NCBI GenBank assembly: GCA_030431095.1
Contig: JAUIJU010000022.1
Coordinates: 1 to 46,812 of the forward strand
Direction of reading: 5' to 3'
Origin: Gammaproteobacteria bacterium
GTDB taxonomy: Bacteria; Pseudomonadota; Gammaproteobacteria; Xanthomonadales; SZUA-36
Length of the DNA: 46,812 nt
The first letter of the stretch is position 1; every line of letters begins with the position of its first letter. A program made the position numbers and the translations under genes. Positions 1 to 8,058 of this stretch are shown here, piece after piece. The notes below the pieces were generated by a model, which saw only the letters and a list, made by a program, of their open reading frames with translations, was not told where the DNA came from and made no database searches.

Positions 1-2
1 CC

Positions 3-2153
3 ATTCGCCAGCGCCTGGAAGCACAGAGCCGCCGCAGCCACCCCGAACTGCACCGAGGTCACCGCCCCCCCAAACGGCACCGCCTCGGACTGCGCTGGCA
101 GGACCGCGTATTGCTGACCCTGGCCGCCATCCTGGGCGGCCTTCTGACCCTGCGCGCCGCCACCGCCCAGGAGGCGGAGCCCTGGGGGCTCAGCCTCCAG
201 GCCGGGGACCAGTCTCACCTGATCCTCGCGCTGGACACGGTCATGCATGCCGAGGTCACGGGCCAGCTGGCACGCGTCCACGTGGTGCAGAGCTTCCGCA
301 ACGACAGCAACGACTGGGTCGAAGGCACCTACCGCTTTCCCCTGCCCGACGGCGCAGCGGTCGACCGGCTCTACGTCAAGGTGGGCGAGCGCGTGCTCGA
401 GGGGGAAATCCAGGAGCGCGACACGGCCCGCCGCGTTTACCAGCAGGCCCGGGCCGAGGGGCGCACGGCCAGCCTGGTCAGCCAGGAGCGCGCCAACCAG
501 TTCAGCACACGCCTGGCCAACATCGGCCCCGGCGATTCGGTCCATGTCATGATCGGCTTCCTGGCCAGCGTGGACTACCGCGACGGCGCCTTTCGTCTGC
601 GCCTGCCCACCACCTTTACCCCGCGTTGGGGCGCCGAGGCGCAACATGGAGCCGGGTCGCCCGCGCCCGCGCCGCAACTGGCGACCCTGGAACACGCCAC
701 CAGCCACCGCTTCAGCCTGCAGGTCGACCTGCAGGCCGGTGTGCCGCTGGCCAACGTGGAAAGCCTGCATCACGACGTCGACATCCAGGCACTGGACGAC
801 GGCTACCAGGTCACCCTGCTGAACCCGGACGAGCGCACCGACCGTGCCTTCGAACTGCGCTGGATGCCCGAGTTCGGCGCCCAGCCCCGCTCGTCCCTAT
901 CCACCTGGTCGGACGGTGGCGACGTTTACGCGCAACTGATGCTGATTCCCCCGCAGGACAGCGCGCTGCAGCCGCAGCCGCGCGAAGTGGTGTTTGTGAT
1001 CGACACCTCCGGCTCCATGCAGGGCGCCTCCATCGAACAGGCCAGGGCCGCGCTGCTCGAGGCCGTTGGCGCCCTGGGCCCCGATGATCGCTTCAACCTG
1101 GTCCAGTTCAACTCCATCACCGAACCCCTGTTCGACGATGCGGTTCCCGTCACCGGCAGCAACCTGGCCACGGCCGAGGCGTGGATCGGAAGCCTGCACG
1201 CCGACGGTGGCACCGACATGGCGCCTGCGCTGCGCGAAGCCCTGCGCCGACCCGCCGGGCCGGCCCCGGGGGACGGCGTGCGCCAGGTGGTGTTCATCAC
1301 CGACGGGAGCGTGGGCAACGAACGTGAACTGCTCGGCGAAATCGCCGATCGCCTGGGCGACAGCCGCCTGTTCACCGTGGGCATCGGCGCGGCGCCGAAC
1401 GGCTGGTTCATGCGCAAGGCCGCCGAGATCGGACGCGGGCACCACACCCATATCGGTCGCCTCGAGGACGTGACCGACACCATGTCCGCCCTGTGGGCGC
1501 ACCTTCGCCTGCCCGCGGTTTCCGATCTGTGCATCGACTGGGGCGTGGAGGCCGAGTACTACCCCGAAGTGATCCCTGACCTGTACGCCGGCCAGCCCCT
1601 GTGGGTGGTGGCGCGCCTGCCCCGCCAGCCTGGCAACGTCCAGTTGTGCGGCGAACTCAATGGCCAGCCCTGGGTGCACGACGCCTGGCCCGAAATCGAA
1701 GCCGGCCAGGAAACCCTGGCCACCCTGTGGGCGCAGCGCAAGGTGGAAGCGCTGCAGGACAGCATGATGTTCGGCGCCGATGCCACGGCCATGCAGGCGC
1801 ACATCACCGATGTTGCCCTCGACCACGGCCTGCTGACGTCCTACACCAGCCTGGTGGCCGTCGACCGGACCCCGTCGCGGCCAGCCGGGGAACGCCTGGC
1901 CGGCGTCAACGTGCCCAGCCTGCTCCCGGCCGGCAGCGCCGCCGGCGCCGGGTTCCCGGCCACGGCCACCGGCTGGAAGACTCAGCTTCTGCTGTCGCTG
2001 CTGGTGCTGGCTATCTCGGGAGGGCTGTTCCTGCGGCCCTTCGGGCAGGTCGCGTGGCTGCAGGGCGACGCCCCCTCCCTTCGCGGCCTGGTCCGCCACC
2101 TGTCTCGCTCGCCGGTGCCTCGCCGTCGTGGGCCCCACGCGCCACGACCATGA
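3..2153 (+). CDS. VIT/vWA-domain surface protein, dedicated target of the adjacent sortase (5' end outside window)
   Basis: Probably an inner-membrane-anchored or surface-displayed protein of the marine proteobacterial sortase-target type. The frame is open to the window edge, and the first visible possible start is TTG at 111. The codons before it encode a basic stretch leading into a hydrophobic signal/anchor (about residues 1-20 counted from 111), so the true start is likely upstream. Numbering from 111: a VIT domain spans about residues 30-160, and a von Willebrand A domain begins near 293 with the MIDAS motif DTSGS (298-302). A C-terminal FPATATG motif at 615 is followed by a roughly 20-residue hydrophobic helix and an Arg-rich tail, which resembles a sortase sorting signal. 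The tail after the helix is longer than in classical LPXTG proteins. Its stop overlaps the sortase start (ATGA), so the two are translationally coupled. The family call is firm; the biological ligand is unknown. Confidence 0.88.
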   Translation: MRQRLEAQSRRSHPELHRGHRPPKRHRLGLRWQDRVLLTLAAILGGLLTLRAATAQEAEPWGLSLQAGDQSHLILALDTVMHAEVTGQLARVHVVQSFRNDSNDWVEGTYRFPLPDGAAVDRLYVKVGERVLEGEIQERDTARRVYQQARAEGRTASLVSQERANQFSTRLANIGPGDSVHVMIGFLASVDYRDGAFRLRLPTTFTPRWGAEAQHGAGSPAPAPQLATLEHATSHRFSLQVDLQAGVPLANVESLHHDVDIQALDDGYQVTLLNPDERTDRAFELRWMPEFGAQPRSSLSTWSDGGDVYAQLMLIPPQDSALQPQPREVVFVIDTSGSMQGASIEQARAALLEAVGALGPDDRFNLVQFNSITEPLFDDAVPVTGSNLATAEAWIGSLHADGGTDMAPALREALRRPAGPAPGDGVRQVVFITDGSVGNERELLGEIADRLGDSRLFTVGIGAAPNGWFMRKAAEIGRGHHTHIGRLEDVTDTMSALWAHLRLPAVSDLCIDWGVEAEYYPEVIPDLYAGQPLWVVARLPRQPGNVQLCGELNGQPWVHDAWPEIEAGQETLATLWAQRKVEALQDSMMFGADATAMQAHITDVALDHGLLTSYTSLVAVDRTPSRPAGERLAGVNVPSLLPAGSAAGAGFPATATGWKTQLLLSLLVLAISGGLFLRPFGQVAWLQGDAPSLRGLVRHLSRSPVPRRRGPHAPRP

Positions 2154-2767
2154 GGGTCCGCCACCGGCCACTCGCGGCGGCGATGATCGCCGCCGCTTTT
2201 TTCTTCACGCTGCAGGCGGCCTGGATTCCCGCCAAGGCGGCGCTTGGCCAGGTACTGCTGGAACGCGCCTGGCAGGCGCGCCTGGCGGGTGTCGACGACG
2301 CCCGACCCTGGCCCTGGGCGGACACCACTCCGGTCGGGGTGCTGGAAATTCCCCGGCTGGAGCTTCGTCAACTGGTGTTGGAAGGGGCCTCGGGACGCAA
2401 CCTGGCCTGGGGGCCGGCGGCGCTGACCGCCATGCACGAGCGTGACGTAATCCTGAGCGCCCACCGGGACACGCACTTCGCCGGCCTGCGCGATCTCAAA
2501 ACCGGAGATCGCATCACGCTGAACGACGGCACGCGCCGACGCGCATACCGGGTGGCGTGGATGGACATCGTGGACAGCCGCCGACAGGAACTGGTGATCC
2601 GTCCCGGCCGCGAACGGCTCACCCTGGTGACCTGCTATCCCTTCGATGCACCCACGGCCGGCGGGCCGCTGCGCCTGGTGGTGACGGCGCTGCCCGAGAC
2701 GGAGTTGGCGGTGTCGCCGGAGGCAAGCGACTCGCACAGCGCAACGTTGTCCAGCACTACCCTCTGA
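2150..2767 (+). CDS. class C (marine proteobacterial) sortase
   Basis: Membrane-anchored cysteine transpeptidase, 205 aa, expected to cleave and transfer the adjacent VIT/vWA protein. An N-terminal basic segment and one helix (about residues 8-28) anchor it, with the catalytic domain outside the cytoplasm. The sortase triad is visible: His105 in SAHRDTHF, Cys162 in TLVTCYPF and Arg175 in GGPLRLVV. ATG at 2150 overlaps the upstream stop by four bases, giving a two-gene operon. About 25 residues follow the last conserved strand, and these are encoded antisense to the 3' end of the nuclease gene. In other genomes such sortases often travel with a dedicated two-component system and an OmpA-like protein. 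None is visible here, but the upstream side is cut off. Confidence 0.92.
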   Translation: MRVRHRPLAAAMIAAAFFFTLQAAWIPAKAALGQVLLERAWQARLAGVDDARPWPWADTTPVGVLEIPRLELRQLVLEGASGRNLAWGPAALTAMHERDVILSAHRDTHFAGLRDLKTGDRITLNDGTRRRAYRVAWMDIVDSRRQELVIRPGRERLTLVTCYPFDAPTAGGPLRLVVTALPETELAVSPEASDSHSATLSSTTL

Positions 2768-4008
2768 ACGTCGATGTTCCCTGACAGCCCCGGTTCGGGA
2801 AACGCATACGTGATGGTGGCGGCGTTGCAGTCGTGAAAGGTGACTTGGTAGGTCCCGTAAGGTGACTGGGATGCGGTCGGCGTCGGGTCATCGAACACGC
2901 CGCCCGATGTCAGGGTCGCCGTCAGCTCTGCGCTGTCGCCCGAGAACGGACCGATTGCCGTTATCCAGCGCTGGCCAGGTGCGCCCACCACGGCGCCGGG
3001 ATCACCGGAAGGCCGCTCGGAATCGAATGTGAAGTGCGCCAGGAACAGTAAGCCGAGTTGCGGGTATACGGTCACGAAAAAGCCCTGGCCTGCCGTCGCC
3101 GGATCAAACCAGGCATCGTTCAGCCCAGGGTTGATCGACCACTCGCATTGCGCCAGGTAGACACAATTCACCCACTGCGGGTGATCGATGAAAGGGTTAC
3201 GGTTACCCTGGAAAGCCGCAACGGTCTCGTGATGCCGGCGCTCCGTAGCATCGGGCGGGTCCTCGGCATGCCAGGCCAGCAGGGTGTCCAGCATGCCCAT
3301 CCAGGCGACCGATTCGTTCTGGTTGGTTCGCGCACCGTCAATGAGTGCGCGGTCGTTGGTCAGGCGAAGGTCGGGCTCGACGTCGCCCGTCACTCCGTGG
3401 TTGCCGCCTTCGTACCGAACGTCCATGTAGAACATGGCCCGGGCCACGTCGCCCCGACGCCCAGCCCAGACTTCCCACCGGCCTTCGGTAAATTCACCGA
3501 CGGTCCAGTTGCTTCGCCCCGGGATGGGGCCCACCTGGGGTCCTCGCGCCTCGGTGGGCCATTCCTCGCACTCGCCGGCGCAATCCTCGTACGGTTTGTT
3601 GGATCGAGCCGAGTTGTAGTCGATGTCCGACAGGAACAGGTGGTGCAGGTCCGTGTAGGGGTAATTCTGGTTACCCCCGTCATTGTCCGGAAACCCGTAG
3701 GACTTCGGCCAGGTGTGTTCCCGGTTGTACTCGTCATTGCCTCCACCTCGCCGGGCGTGGCTGGAGTTGCGGTACAGCGTGATGATCCGCACGTCGTCAT
3801 CCGGGTCCCTGTCGGCTTCTTCGAGGATGTCCCAGGTATCCACGTTGTGCGACGTGTACGGGTACCGTTGGTGGTCATCGATCAATTCGTGAAGCGATTC
3901 ACGCAAGGCAGGTGCGTCGCGCGTTTCGATGTTCTCGTAGTATCCCGGCGGCGCCTGGGCAAGGAGCAGGCCGGGCGCCACGACGGCACAAAGGCCCACC
4001 CATCGCAT
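2635..4008 (-). CDS. secreted EndA/NucM-type endonuclease I with C-terminal GQG-type domain
   Basis: Predicted exported DNase, 457 aa. A signal peptide occupies residues 1-18 (cleavage after LLLAQA). The endonuclease I domain (about 22-280) carries NREHTWPKS with the catalytic His98, then the metal-binding DLHHLFLSD and N..RSN segments typical of EndA, NucM and Vvn. Residues 292-427 form a separate domain (AWFDPATAGQGF, QRWITA, GGVF, GTYQVTFHDC) that recurs twice in the Tat protein at 12660-14213. The start is ATG 4008, eight bases after the rpe stop, so the two are probably co-transcribed. The last 30 residues look unconserved and lie antisense to the sortase 3' end, a 133-bp convergent overlap. 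A role in scavenging extracellular DNA or phosphate is an inference from the family. Confidence 0.88.
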   Translation of the reverse strand: MRWVGLCAVVAPGLLLAQAPPGYYENIETRDAPALRESLHELIDDHQRYPYTSHNVDTWDILEEADRDPDDDVRIITLYRNSSHARRGGGNDEYNREHTWPKSYGFPDNDGGNQNYPYTDLHHLFLSDIDYNSARSNKPYEDCAGECEEWPTEARGPQVGPIPGRSNWTVGEFTEGRWEVWAGRRGDVARAMFYMDVRYEGGNHGVTGDVEPDLRLTNDRALIDGARTNQNESVAWMGMLDTLLAWHAEDPPDATERRHHETVAAFQGNRNPFIDHPQWVNCVYLAQCEWSINPGLNDAWFDPATAGQGFFVTVYPQLGLLFLAHFTFDSERPSGDPGAVVGAPGQRWITAIGPFSGDSAELTATLTSGGVFDDPTPTASQSPYGTYQVTFHDCNAATITYAFPEPGLSGNIDVQRVVLDNVALCESLASGDTANSVSGSAVTTRRSGPPAVGASKG

Positions 4009-4016
4009 GCGGTTGC

Positions 4017-4685
4017 TCAGGCGCCCAGCGCCGCGCGCATGCTGGCGATGGTCGCCGCGTAGTCGTCGCTGTTGAAGATGGCCGAGCCGGCCACGAAGGT
4101 GTCGGCGCCGGCCGCGTGGATTTCGCCGATATTGCCCGTCTTGACGCCACCGTCCACTTCGAGACGAACTTCCCGGCCGGAGGCGTCGATCATCTCCCGT
4201 ACCCGGCGAATCTTGTCCATCACGTAGGGAATGAAGGACTGCCCGCCGTAGCCGGGGTTGACGGTCATGAGCAGGACCATGTCCAGGCGCTCCAGCGCCC
4301 ATTCCAGTTCGCCGACCGGGGTGGCGGGGTTCAGCACCAGCCCGGGTTGGCAGCCCAGGTCGCGGATCAGCTCGATGGAACGGTCCACGTGGCGGCTGGC
4401 TTGCGGGTGGAACGTGATGGAACTGGCGCCCGCTTTCGCAAAACGTTCGATCAGGTCATCGACGGGCTCCACCATCAGGTGCACGTCGATGGGCGCCGCG
4501 ATGCCGTAAGCCCGCAGGGCGCTGCAGATCATCGGCCCGAAGGTCAGGTTGGGCACGTAGTGGTTGTCCATCACGTCGAAGTGCACCCAGTCGGCGCCGG
4601 CGTCGAGCACGGCGGCCGTGTCCTCCCCCAGGCGGGCGAAATCGGCGGACAGGATGGACGGGGCGATGACCGGCGTTTGCTTCAT
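4017..4685 (-). CDS. rpe: ribulose-phosphate 3-epimerase
   Basis: Cytoplasmic TIM-barrel enzyme interconverting D-ribulose 5-phosphate and D-xylulose 5-phosphate in the pentose phosphate pathway. Full length at 222 aa. Family motifs are intact: [13 protein letters not shown] at the N terminus, [17 protein letters not shown] with a metal-ligand His and Asp, HLMVEP, the [12 protein letters not shown] loop and EVDGGVK with the catalytic Asp, ending in the phosphate-binding AGSAIF segment. Start ATG 4685. Downstream lies the secreted nuclease gene (8-base gap), which is not a usual partner of rpe. Confidence 0.96.
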   Translation of the reverse strand: MKQTPVIAPSILSADFARLGEDTAAVLDAGADWVHFDVMDNHYVPNLTFGPMICSALRAYGIAAPIDVHLMVEPVDDLIERFAKAGASSITFHPQASRHVDRSIELIRDLGCQPGLVLNPATPVGELEWALERLDMVLLMTVNPGYGGQSFIPYVMDKIRRVREMIDASGREVRLEVDGGVKTGNIGEIHAAGADTFVAGSAIFNSDDYAATIASMRAALGA

Positions 4686-4743
4686 GGGCGTTTCACTCGG
4701 TTTCCGTCAGGCAACGGGCTGGCGCGCGTAGTGTACCCGAAGC

Positions 4744-5550
4744 TCAGCGGATGCCGCGCGCGGCCTTGATGCGGTCGTAGGCCAGGTTGATGTCGCGCAC
4801 GCGCTCCTTGGCCTTCTCCATCATCTCCTCGGGCAACCCCTGGGACACCAGGCGGTCCGGGTGGTACTGCCCCACCAGCTTGCGGTAGGCGCGTTTGATC
4901 TCCTGCTCGGAGGCTTCACGCGTCAGGCCCAGGGCGGCGTAGTCGTTGTCGATGCTGGGCGTCGGCCGCGCCGTTCCGCCAGGCGCGCGGCCGCGCGGGC
5001 CATGGGTGGCGGTGAAAGCGTTGTACATGGCGTAGAAAATCGCCGGCGGAATCTGGATGGTATTGGCCACACGCACCAGCACTTCCTGTTCCGGCCCCGA
5101 TATCTGTCCGTCGATGGCGGCGCCTTCCATCAGCACTTCCATGAACATCTGCCGCAAATCGGTGCGCAGGCGCGTGTAGCCGACGAACTCCTGCAGTTCG
5201 CCCTCCAGGTCGAAATCCGCCGCCTTGCCCAGGTTGAAGGCCTGGATGGCCATGCGCCGTTCCTGCTCGTCCAGCTCCAGGCGGCGCATCAGGCGCTCGG
5301 CAGAAGCGATCTCGGCCTCGGTGACCCGCCCGTCGGCCTTGTTGACCCGCCCCAGGCAGGCGAAAAGCGCGGTGAAGAACAGCTGGCGGGTCCGCTCCTT
5401 GCCGGTCAGGCCGAAAATCATGCGATCGACGATGTGGCCCAGGAACAGGCCGATGAAGAGCCCGCCGATGCCGCCTTTCATCATGCCCAGGACACCGCCG
5501 ACGATCTTGCCCCACCAGTGGCGGGGAATGGGGAAGGACGATGCGCTCAT
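4744..5550 (-). CDS. djlA: DnaJ-like co-chaperone DjlA
   Basis: Inner-membrane J-domain co-chaperone that stimulates DnaK ATPase at the membrane, 268 aa. A short N terminus is followed by a Gly-rich transmembrane segment (about 15-40) containing the GGVLGMMKGGIGGLFIG dimerisation-type pattern known from DjlA. A central helical TerB-like acidic domain follows (about 55-180), then a Gly/Pro/Thr linker and a C-terminal J domain (about 203-268) with the HPD motif in QYHPDRL near residue 230. The architecture and length match DjlA. Divergent from the XRE regulator at 5694; rpe lies 58 bases downstream. Confidence 0.93.
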   Translation of the reverse strand: MSASSFPIPRHWWGKIVGGVLGMMKGGIGGLFIGLFLGHIVDRMIFGLTGKERTRQLFFTALFACLGRVNKADGRVTEAEIASAERLMRRLELDEQERRMAIQAFNLGKAADFDLEGELQEFVGYTRLRTDLRQMFMEVLMEGAAIDGQISGPEQEVLVRVANTIQIPPAIFYAMYNAFTATHGPRGRAPGGTARPTPSIDNDYAALGLTREASEQEIKRAYRKLVGQYHPDRLVSQGLPEEMMEKAKERVRDINLAYDRIKAARGIR

Positions 5551-5641
5551 CCGTGTGATGTGGGGGCCGATGCCTCCGGTTCAAAGTCGGGCGGGGTCGC
5601 CGTGCCTGCCACGCCACGGTGTTTCCCCGAAGGCGCGCGAC

Positions 5642-5673
5642 TTGCACTCTGATGTTTTATGTTTTATATAAAA
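5642..5673 (+). promoter_or_regulatory. AT-rich sigma-70-type promoter with palindromic operator candidate upstream of the XRE gene
   Basis: TTGCAC at 5642-5647 and TATATA at 5665-5670 are 17 bases apart, a good -35/-10 pair. The 12-bp perfect palindrome TTTTATATAAAA (5662-5673) covers the -10 and could be the binding site of the downstream HTH protein, giving autoregulation. The block 5651-5695 is strikingly AT-rich against GC-rich surroundings. That it is a promoter rests on spacing and base match; the operator role is inferred. Confidence 0.5.
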
Positions 5674-5693
5674 TAATATCTGTATTTCATAAA

Positions 5694-5924
5694 ATGGAAT
5701 GGCGAATGCCCATCACCGTGAACCTGGACGTGGCCATGGCGCAGCGCAAGATGACCCTGACGGAACTGTCCCGGCAGGTCGGCATCTCGCTGACCAACCT
5801 GTCGCTGCTCAAGAACGGACGCGTGCGGGGCATTCGGTTTCAGACCCTGGAAGCGATTTGCCGGGCGCTGGACTGCCAGCCCGGTGACCTGCTCGAGTAC
5901 ACGCGGGGTGACGAGGCGCCGTGA
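5694..5924 (+). CDS. small XRE-family (YozG-like) HTH transcriptional regulator
   Basis: DNA-binding protein of 76 aa consisting of little more than one helix-turn-helix domain: MTLTELSRQVGISLTNLSLLKN places the helices, followed by IRFQTLEAICRALDCQPGDLLEY, the signature of short Cro/CI-type regulators. ATG 5694 is used here; ATG 5706, four codons on, has GGA seven bases upstream and is equally possible. The gene for a multi-pass membrane protein follows after 37 bases on the same strand, the usual arrangement for YozG-type regulators, which are commonly paired with a small membrane protein. Likely self-regulated through the palindrome over its -10. Confidence 0.85.
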   Translation: MEWRMPITVNLDVAMAQRKMTLTELSRQVGISLTNLSLLKNGRVRGIRFQTLEAICRALDCQPGDLLEYTRGDEAP

Positions 5925-5961
5925 TGGCGCCTGGCACCGCACAACGCAACGGGAGCCCCCA

Positions 5962-6549
5962 ATGACCGACAAAGACTATTTTCCCCCCGCCCTGGCTGCC
6001 CTGGCGGCCGCCATCGGCCTTCCCCTGCTCTGGATCACCGACGCCGTGCGACTGGGACTGAGTGGCGCACGGGCCCTGGACGGCGGGCCCGGCTTCGCAG
6101 ACGGGATGTTCCTGTTGCTGGGCCTGTGCATGGCCTGGGCCTACTGGGCGCTTCGCGGCGCGCTGCGTGAGCGGCTCAACTACCGCGCACTGGACGTTCC
6201 ACTGGCCGCCCTGGCCGTGCTGACGGTCCTGTTTCACGGTGCCCTGTTCGCCGTGGCCCTGTGTGGCTGGTTCCTGGACGCCGGCGCGGTCACGGTGCTC
6301 GTCCTGGCGATCTGGGTGCCGTTCCTGGTGCTGTTTGGACTGGCCGACCTGGCGGTGGCGCTGATCCTCCTGCGTGACCGGGAGCAACTGCCGGCGCTGT
6401 TCACCCTGCTGGGCGCGCTCAGCGGCATCCTCGGCCTGGCGGAGATCACGGTGCTTTTTTCCGTCGCCGCGCTGGTCCTGCTGCCGCTGGTGCTGGTGGT
6501 GCTGGCGCTGTGCCTGGTGCACCGCCCGGACTACCTGGAGGTCATCTGA
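5962..6549 (+). CDS. six-helix inner-membrane protein of unknown function, partner of the XRE regulator
   Basis: 195 aa, almost entirely hydrophobic, with about six predicted transmembrane helices (roughly 8-26, 48-66, 80-105, 107-135, 142-160 and 162-185). No catalytic motif is visible. Start ATG 5962 has GGGAG six bases upstream. Its place directly after a single-domain XRE regulator resembles the regulator/DUF2975 membrane-protein pairs known in many bacteria, but I cannot confirm DUF2975 membership: it has more helices than I would expect. Function is unassigned. Confidence 0.72.
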   Translation: MTDKDYFPPALAALAAAIGLPLLWITDAVRLGLSGARALDGGPGFADGMFLLLGLCMAWAYWALRGALRERLNYRALDVPLAALAVLTVLFHGALFAVALCGWFLDAGAVTVLVLAIWVPFLVLFGLADLAVALILLRDREQLPALFTLLGALSGILGLAEITVLFSVAALVLLPLVLVVLALCLVHRPDYLEVI

Positions 6550-6618
6550 TTCGGCCGCCCGCACCCGCCGGCCCGACGCCGTGACCAGGCCGACCTGCTG
6601 AATGGCGTCGTAAGTCGA

Positions 6619-6624
6619 TATAAT
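6619..6624 (+). promoter_or_regulatory. -10 element of the probable purC promoter
   Basis: A perfect TATAAT at 6619-6624, with transcription expected to start near 6631. No convincing -35 is found at 16-18 bases upstream (best is CTGCTG at 6595-6600), so it may need an activator or tolerate a weak -35. The leader to purC would be 25 or 49 bases depending on the start codon. Confidence 0.5.
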
Positions 6625-6654
6625 CGCCACGCTCCCGGACGCGGATTCACGATC

Positions 6655-7548
6655 TTGCACAGCCCGTATCAGACCGACATGATCAGCACCTTGCCCCTGG
6701 TCCACCAGGGCAAGGTTCGCGATTCCTTCGCCGTCGGTGACGACCACCTGCTGATGGTGGCTTCGGACCGCCTCTCCGCCTTCGACGTGGTGCTGCCCGA
6801 CCCCATTCCCGGCAAGGGCGAGATGCTGACGCGAATCTCCCGATTCTGGTTCGACCTGACCGCGGACATCGTGCCGAACCACCTCGCCGATGACCTGGAC
6901 CTGGCCGAGGTGCTCGGGGACGCCCGGCTGGCCGAACGACTCGCGCCACGCGCCATGCTGGTCAAGCGTCTCCGCCCGTTGCCCCTGGAAGCCATCGTTC
7001 GCGGTTACCTGATCGGTTCGGGCTGGAAGGACTACCAGGCCACCGGCGCCCTGTGCGGCATCGCATTGCCCGAAGGCCTGCGCCAGGCCGATCGCCTGCC
7101 CGAGGTGCTGTTCACGCCCTCCACCAAGGCCGCCGTGGGCGACCACGACGAGAACGTGAGTTTTGCGGCCATTGCCGACAGGGTCGGCCGCGAACGCGCC
7201 GAGCAGGTGCGCGAGGTGAGCATCCGGCTCTACGACACCGCGGCCCGCCATGCCGAGGCCCGGGGCGTGATCATCGCCGACACCAAGTTCGAGTTCGGCC
7301 TGGACGAGAACGACGTCCTGCACGTGATGGACGAGGTGCTGACCCCCGATTCCTCGCGTTTCTGGCCGGCCGACAGCTACCGTCCGGGCACCAGTCCGCC
7401 GAGCTTCGACAAGCAGATCGTCCGCGACTACCTGGAAACGCTGGACTGGGACAAGACCCCTCCGGGGCCGTCGGTGCCCGCCGAACTGATCGATCACACG
7501 CGCGCCCAGTACGAAGAAGTGGTGCGCCTGATGGAAGGCGCACCGTGA
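6655..7548 (+). CDS. purC: phosphoribosylaminoimidazole-succinocarboxamide synthase (SAICAR synthetase)
   Basis: Cytoplasmic ATP-dependent ligase joining CAIR and aspartate in purine biosynthesis. Up to 297 aa. Motifs: HQGKVRDSF near the N terminus (nucleotide-binding loop), [40 protein letters not shown] and [13 protein letters not shown], all characteristic of the longer PurC subtype. The start is uncertain: TTG 6655 gives an N terminus of the usual length for this subtype, while ATG 6679 is the first ATG and would shorten it by eight residues. The stop overlaps the next gene's start (GTGA). Confidence 0.95.
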   Translation: MHSPYQTDMISTLPLVHQGKVRDSFAVGDDHLLMVASDRLSAFDVVLPDPIPGKGEMLTRISRFWFDLTADIVPNHLADDLDLAEVLGDARLAERLAPRAMLVKRLRPLPLEAIVRGYLIGSGWKDYQATGALCGIALPEGLRQADRLPEVLFTPSTKAAVGDHDENVSFAAIADRVGRERAEQVREVSIRLYDTAARHAEARGVIIADTKFEFGLDENDVLHVMDEVLTPDSSRFWPADSYRPGTSPPSFDKQIVRDYLETLDWDKTPPGPSVPAELIDHTRAQYEEVVRLMEGAP

Positions 7549-8015
7549 GCCAGCTGAACGCCCTGCTCGACGAGTATGGCGAGAGCCACCAGGACCCCAC
7601 CAACAAGGCGGTTCACTGGGTCTGCGTGCCGGTCATCGTGTGGACGGTGGTGGCGCTGTTGTGGAGCATCCCGTTTCCCGGGGCGTTGCGCGTCGGCCCG
7701 GTGCCGGTCAACTGGGCCACGCTCGTGCTGCTGCTGGCCCAGGTGTACTACTTTCGCCTGTCATTCCGCCTCGGACTGGGCCTGCTGGCCTACAACGCCG
7801 TCATGATCTGGCTGGCCGCCTGGGTGGCGGCGAATGCCCCCTGGCCCCTGTGGCAGATCGCGCTGGCGCTGTTCGTGGCGGCCTGGATCGGCCAGTTCCT
7901 GGGCCACAAGGTGGAAGGGAAAAAGCCGTCCTTCTTCAGGGACGTGCAGTTCCTGCTGATCGGCCCCGCCTGGCTGATGTCCTTCGTCTACGACGCGATG
8001 GGGCTCAAGTACTGA
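7545..8015 (+). CDS. Mpo1-like (DUF962/YGL010w family) membrane protein
   Basis: 156-aa integral membrane protein with about four hydrophobic segments. It begins at GTG 7545, overlapping the purC stop by four bases. Conserved family features are the N-terminal [19 protein letters not shown] (several His/Asn positions) and [15 protein letters not shown], matching the DUF962 pattern with a late QF.GH and Glu. Yeast Mpo1 is an Fe-dependent dioxygenase for alpha-oxidation of 2-hydroxy fatty acids. A related lipid-oxidation role is inference; bacterial members are uncharacterised as far as I know. Confidence 0.85.
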   Translation: MSQLNALLDEYGESHQDPTNKAVHWVCVPVIVWTVVALLWSIPFPGALRVGPVPVNWATLVLLLAQVYYFRLSFRLGLGLLAYNAVMIWLAAWVAANAPWPLWQIALALFVAAWIGQFLGHKVEGKKPSFFRDVQFLLIGPAWLMSFVYDAMGLKY

Positions 8016-8058
8016 ACCCGGTCGGCAACAGCGGGGTTCCCGGGGTTGCTGAAAGGCC

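Noticed and set aside
897-2171. 424-codon minus-strand open frame
   Set aside because: Antisense of the VIT/vWA gene; low-complexity Gly/His composition.
5809-7497. 562-codon minus-strand open frame
   Set aside because: Antisense of the membrane protein and purC. Composition is Gln/His/Gly-rich noise typical of high-GC shadow frames, and the sense genes are clearly real.
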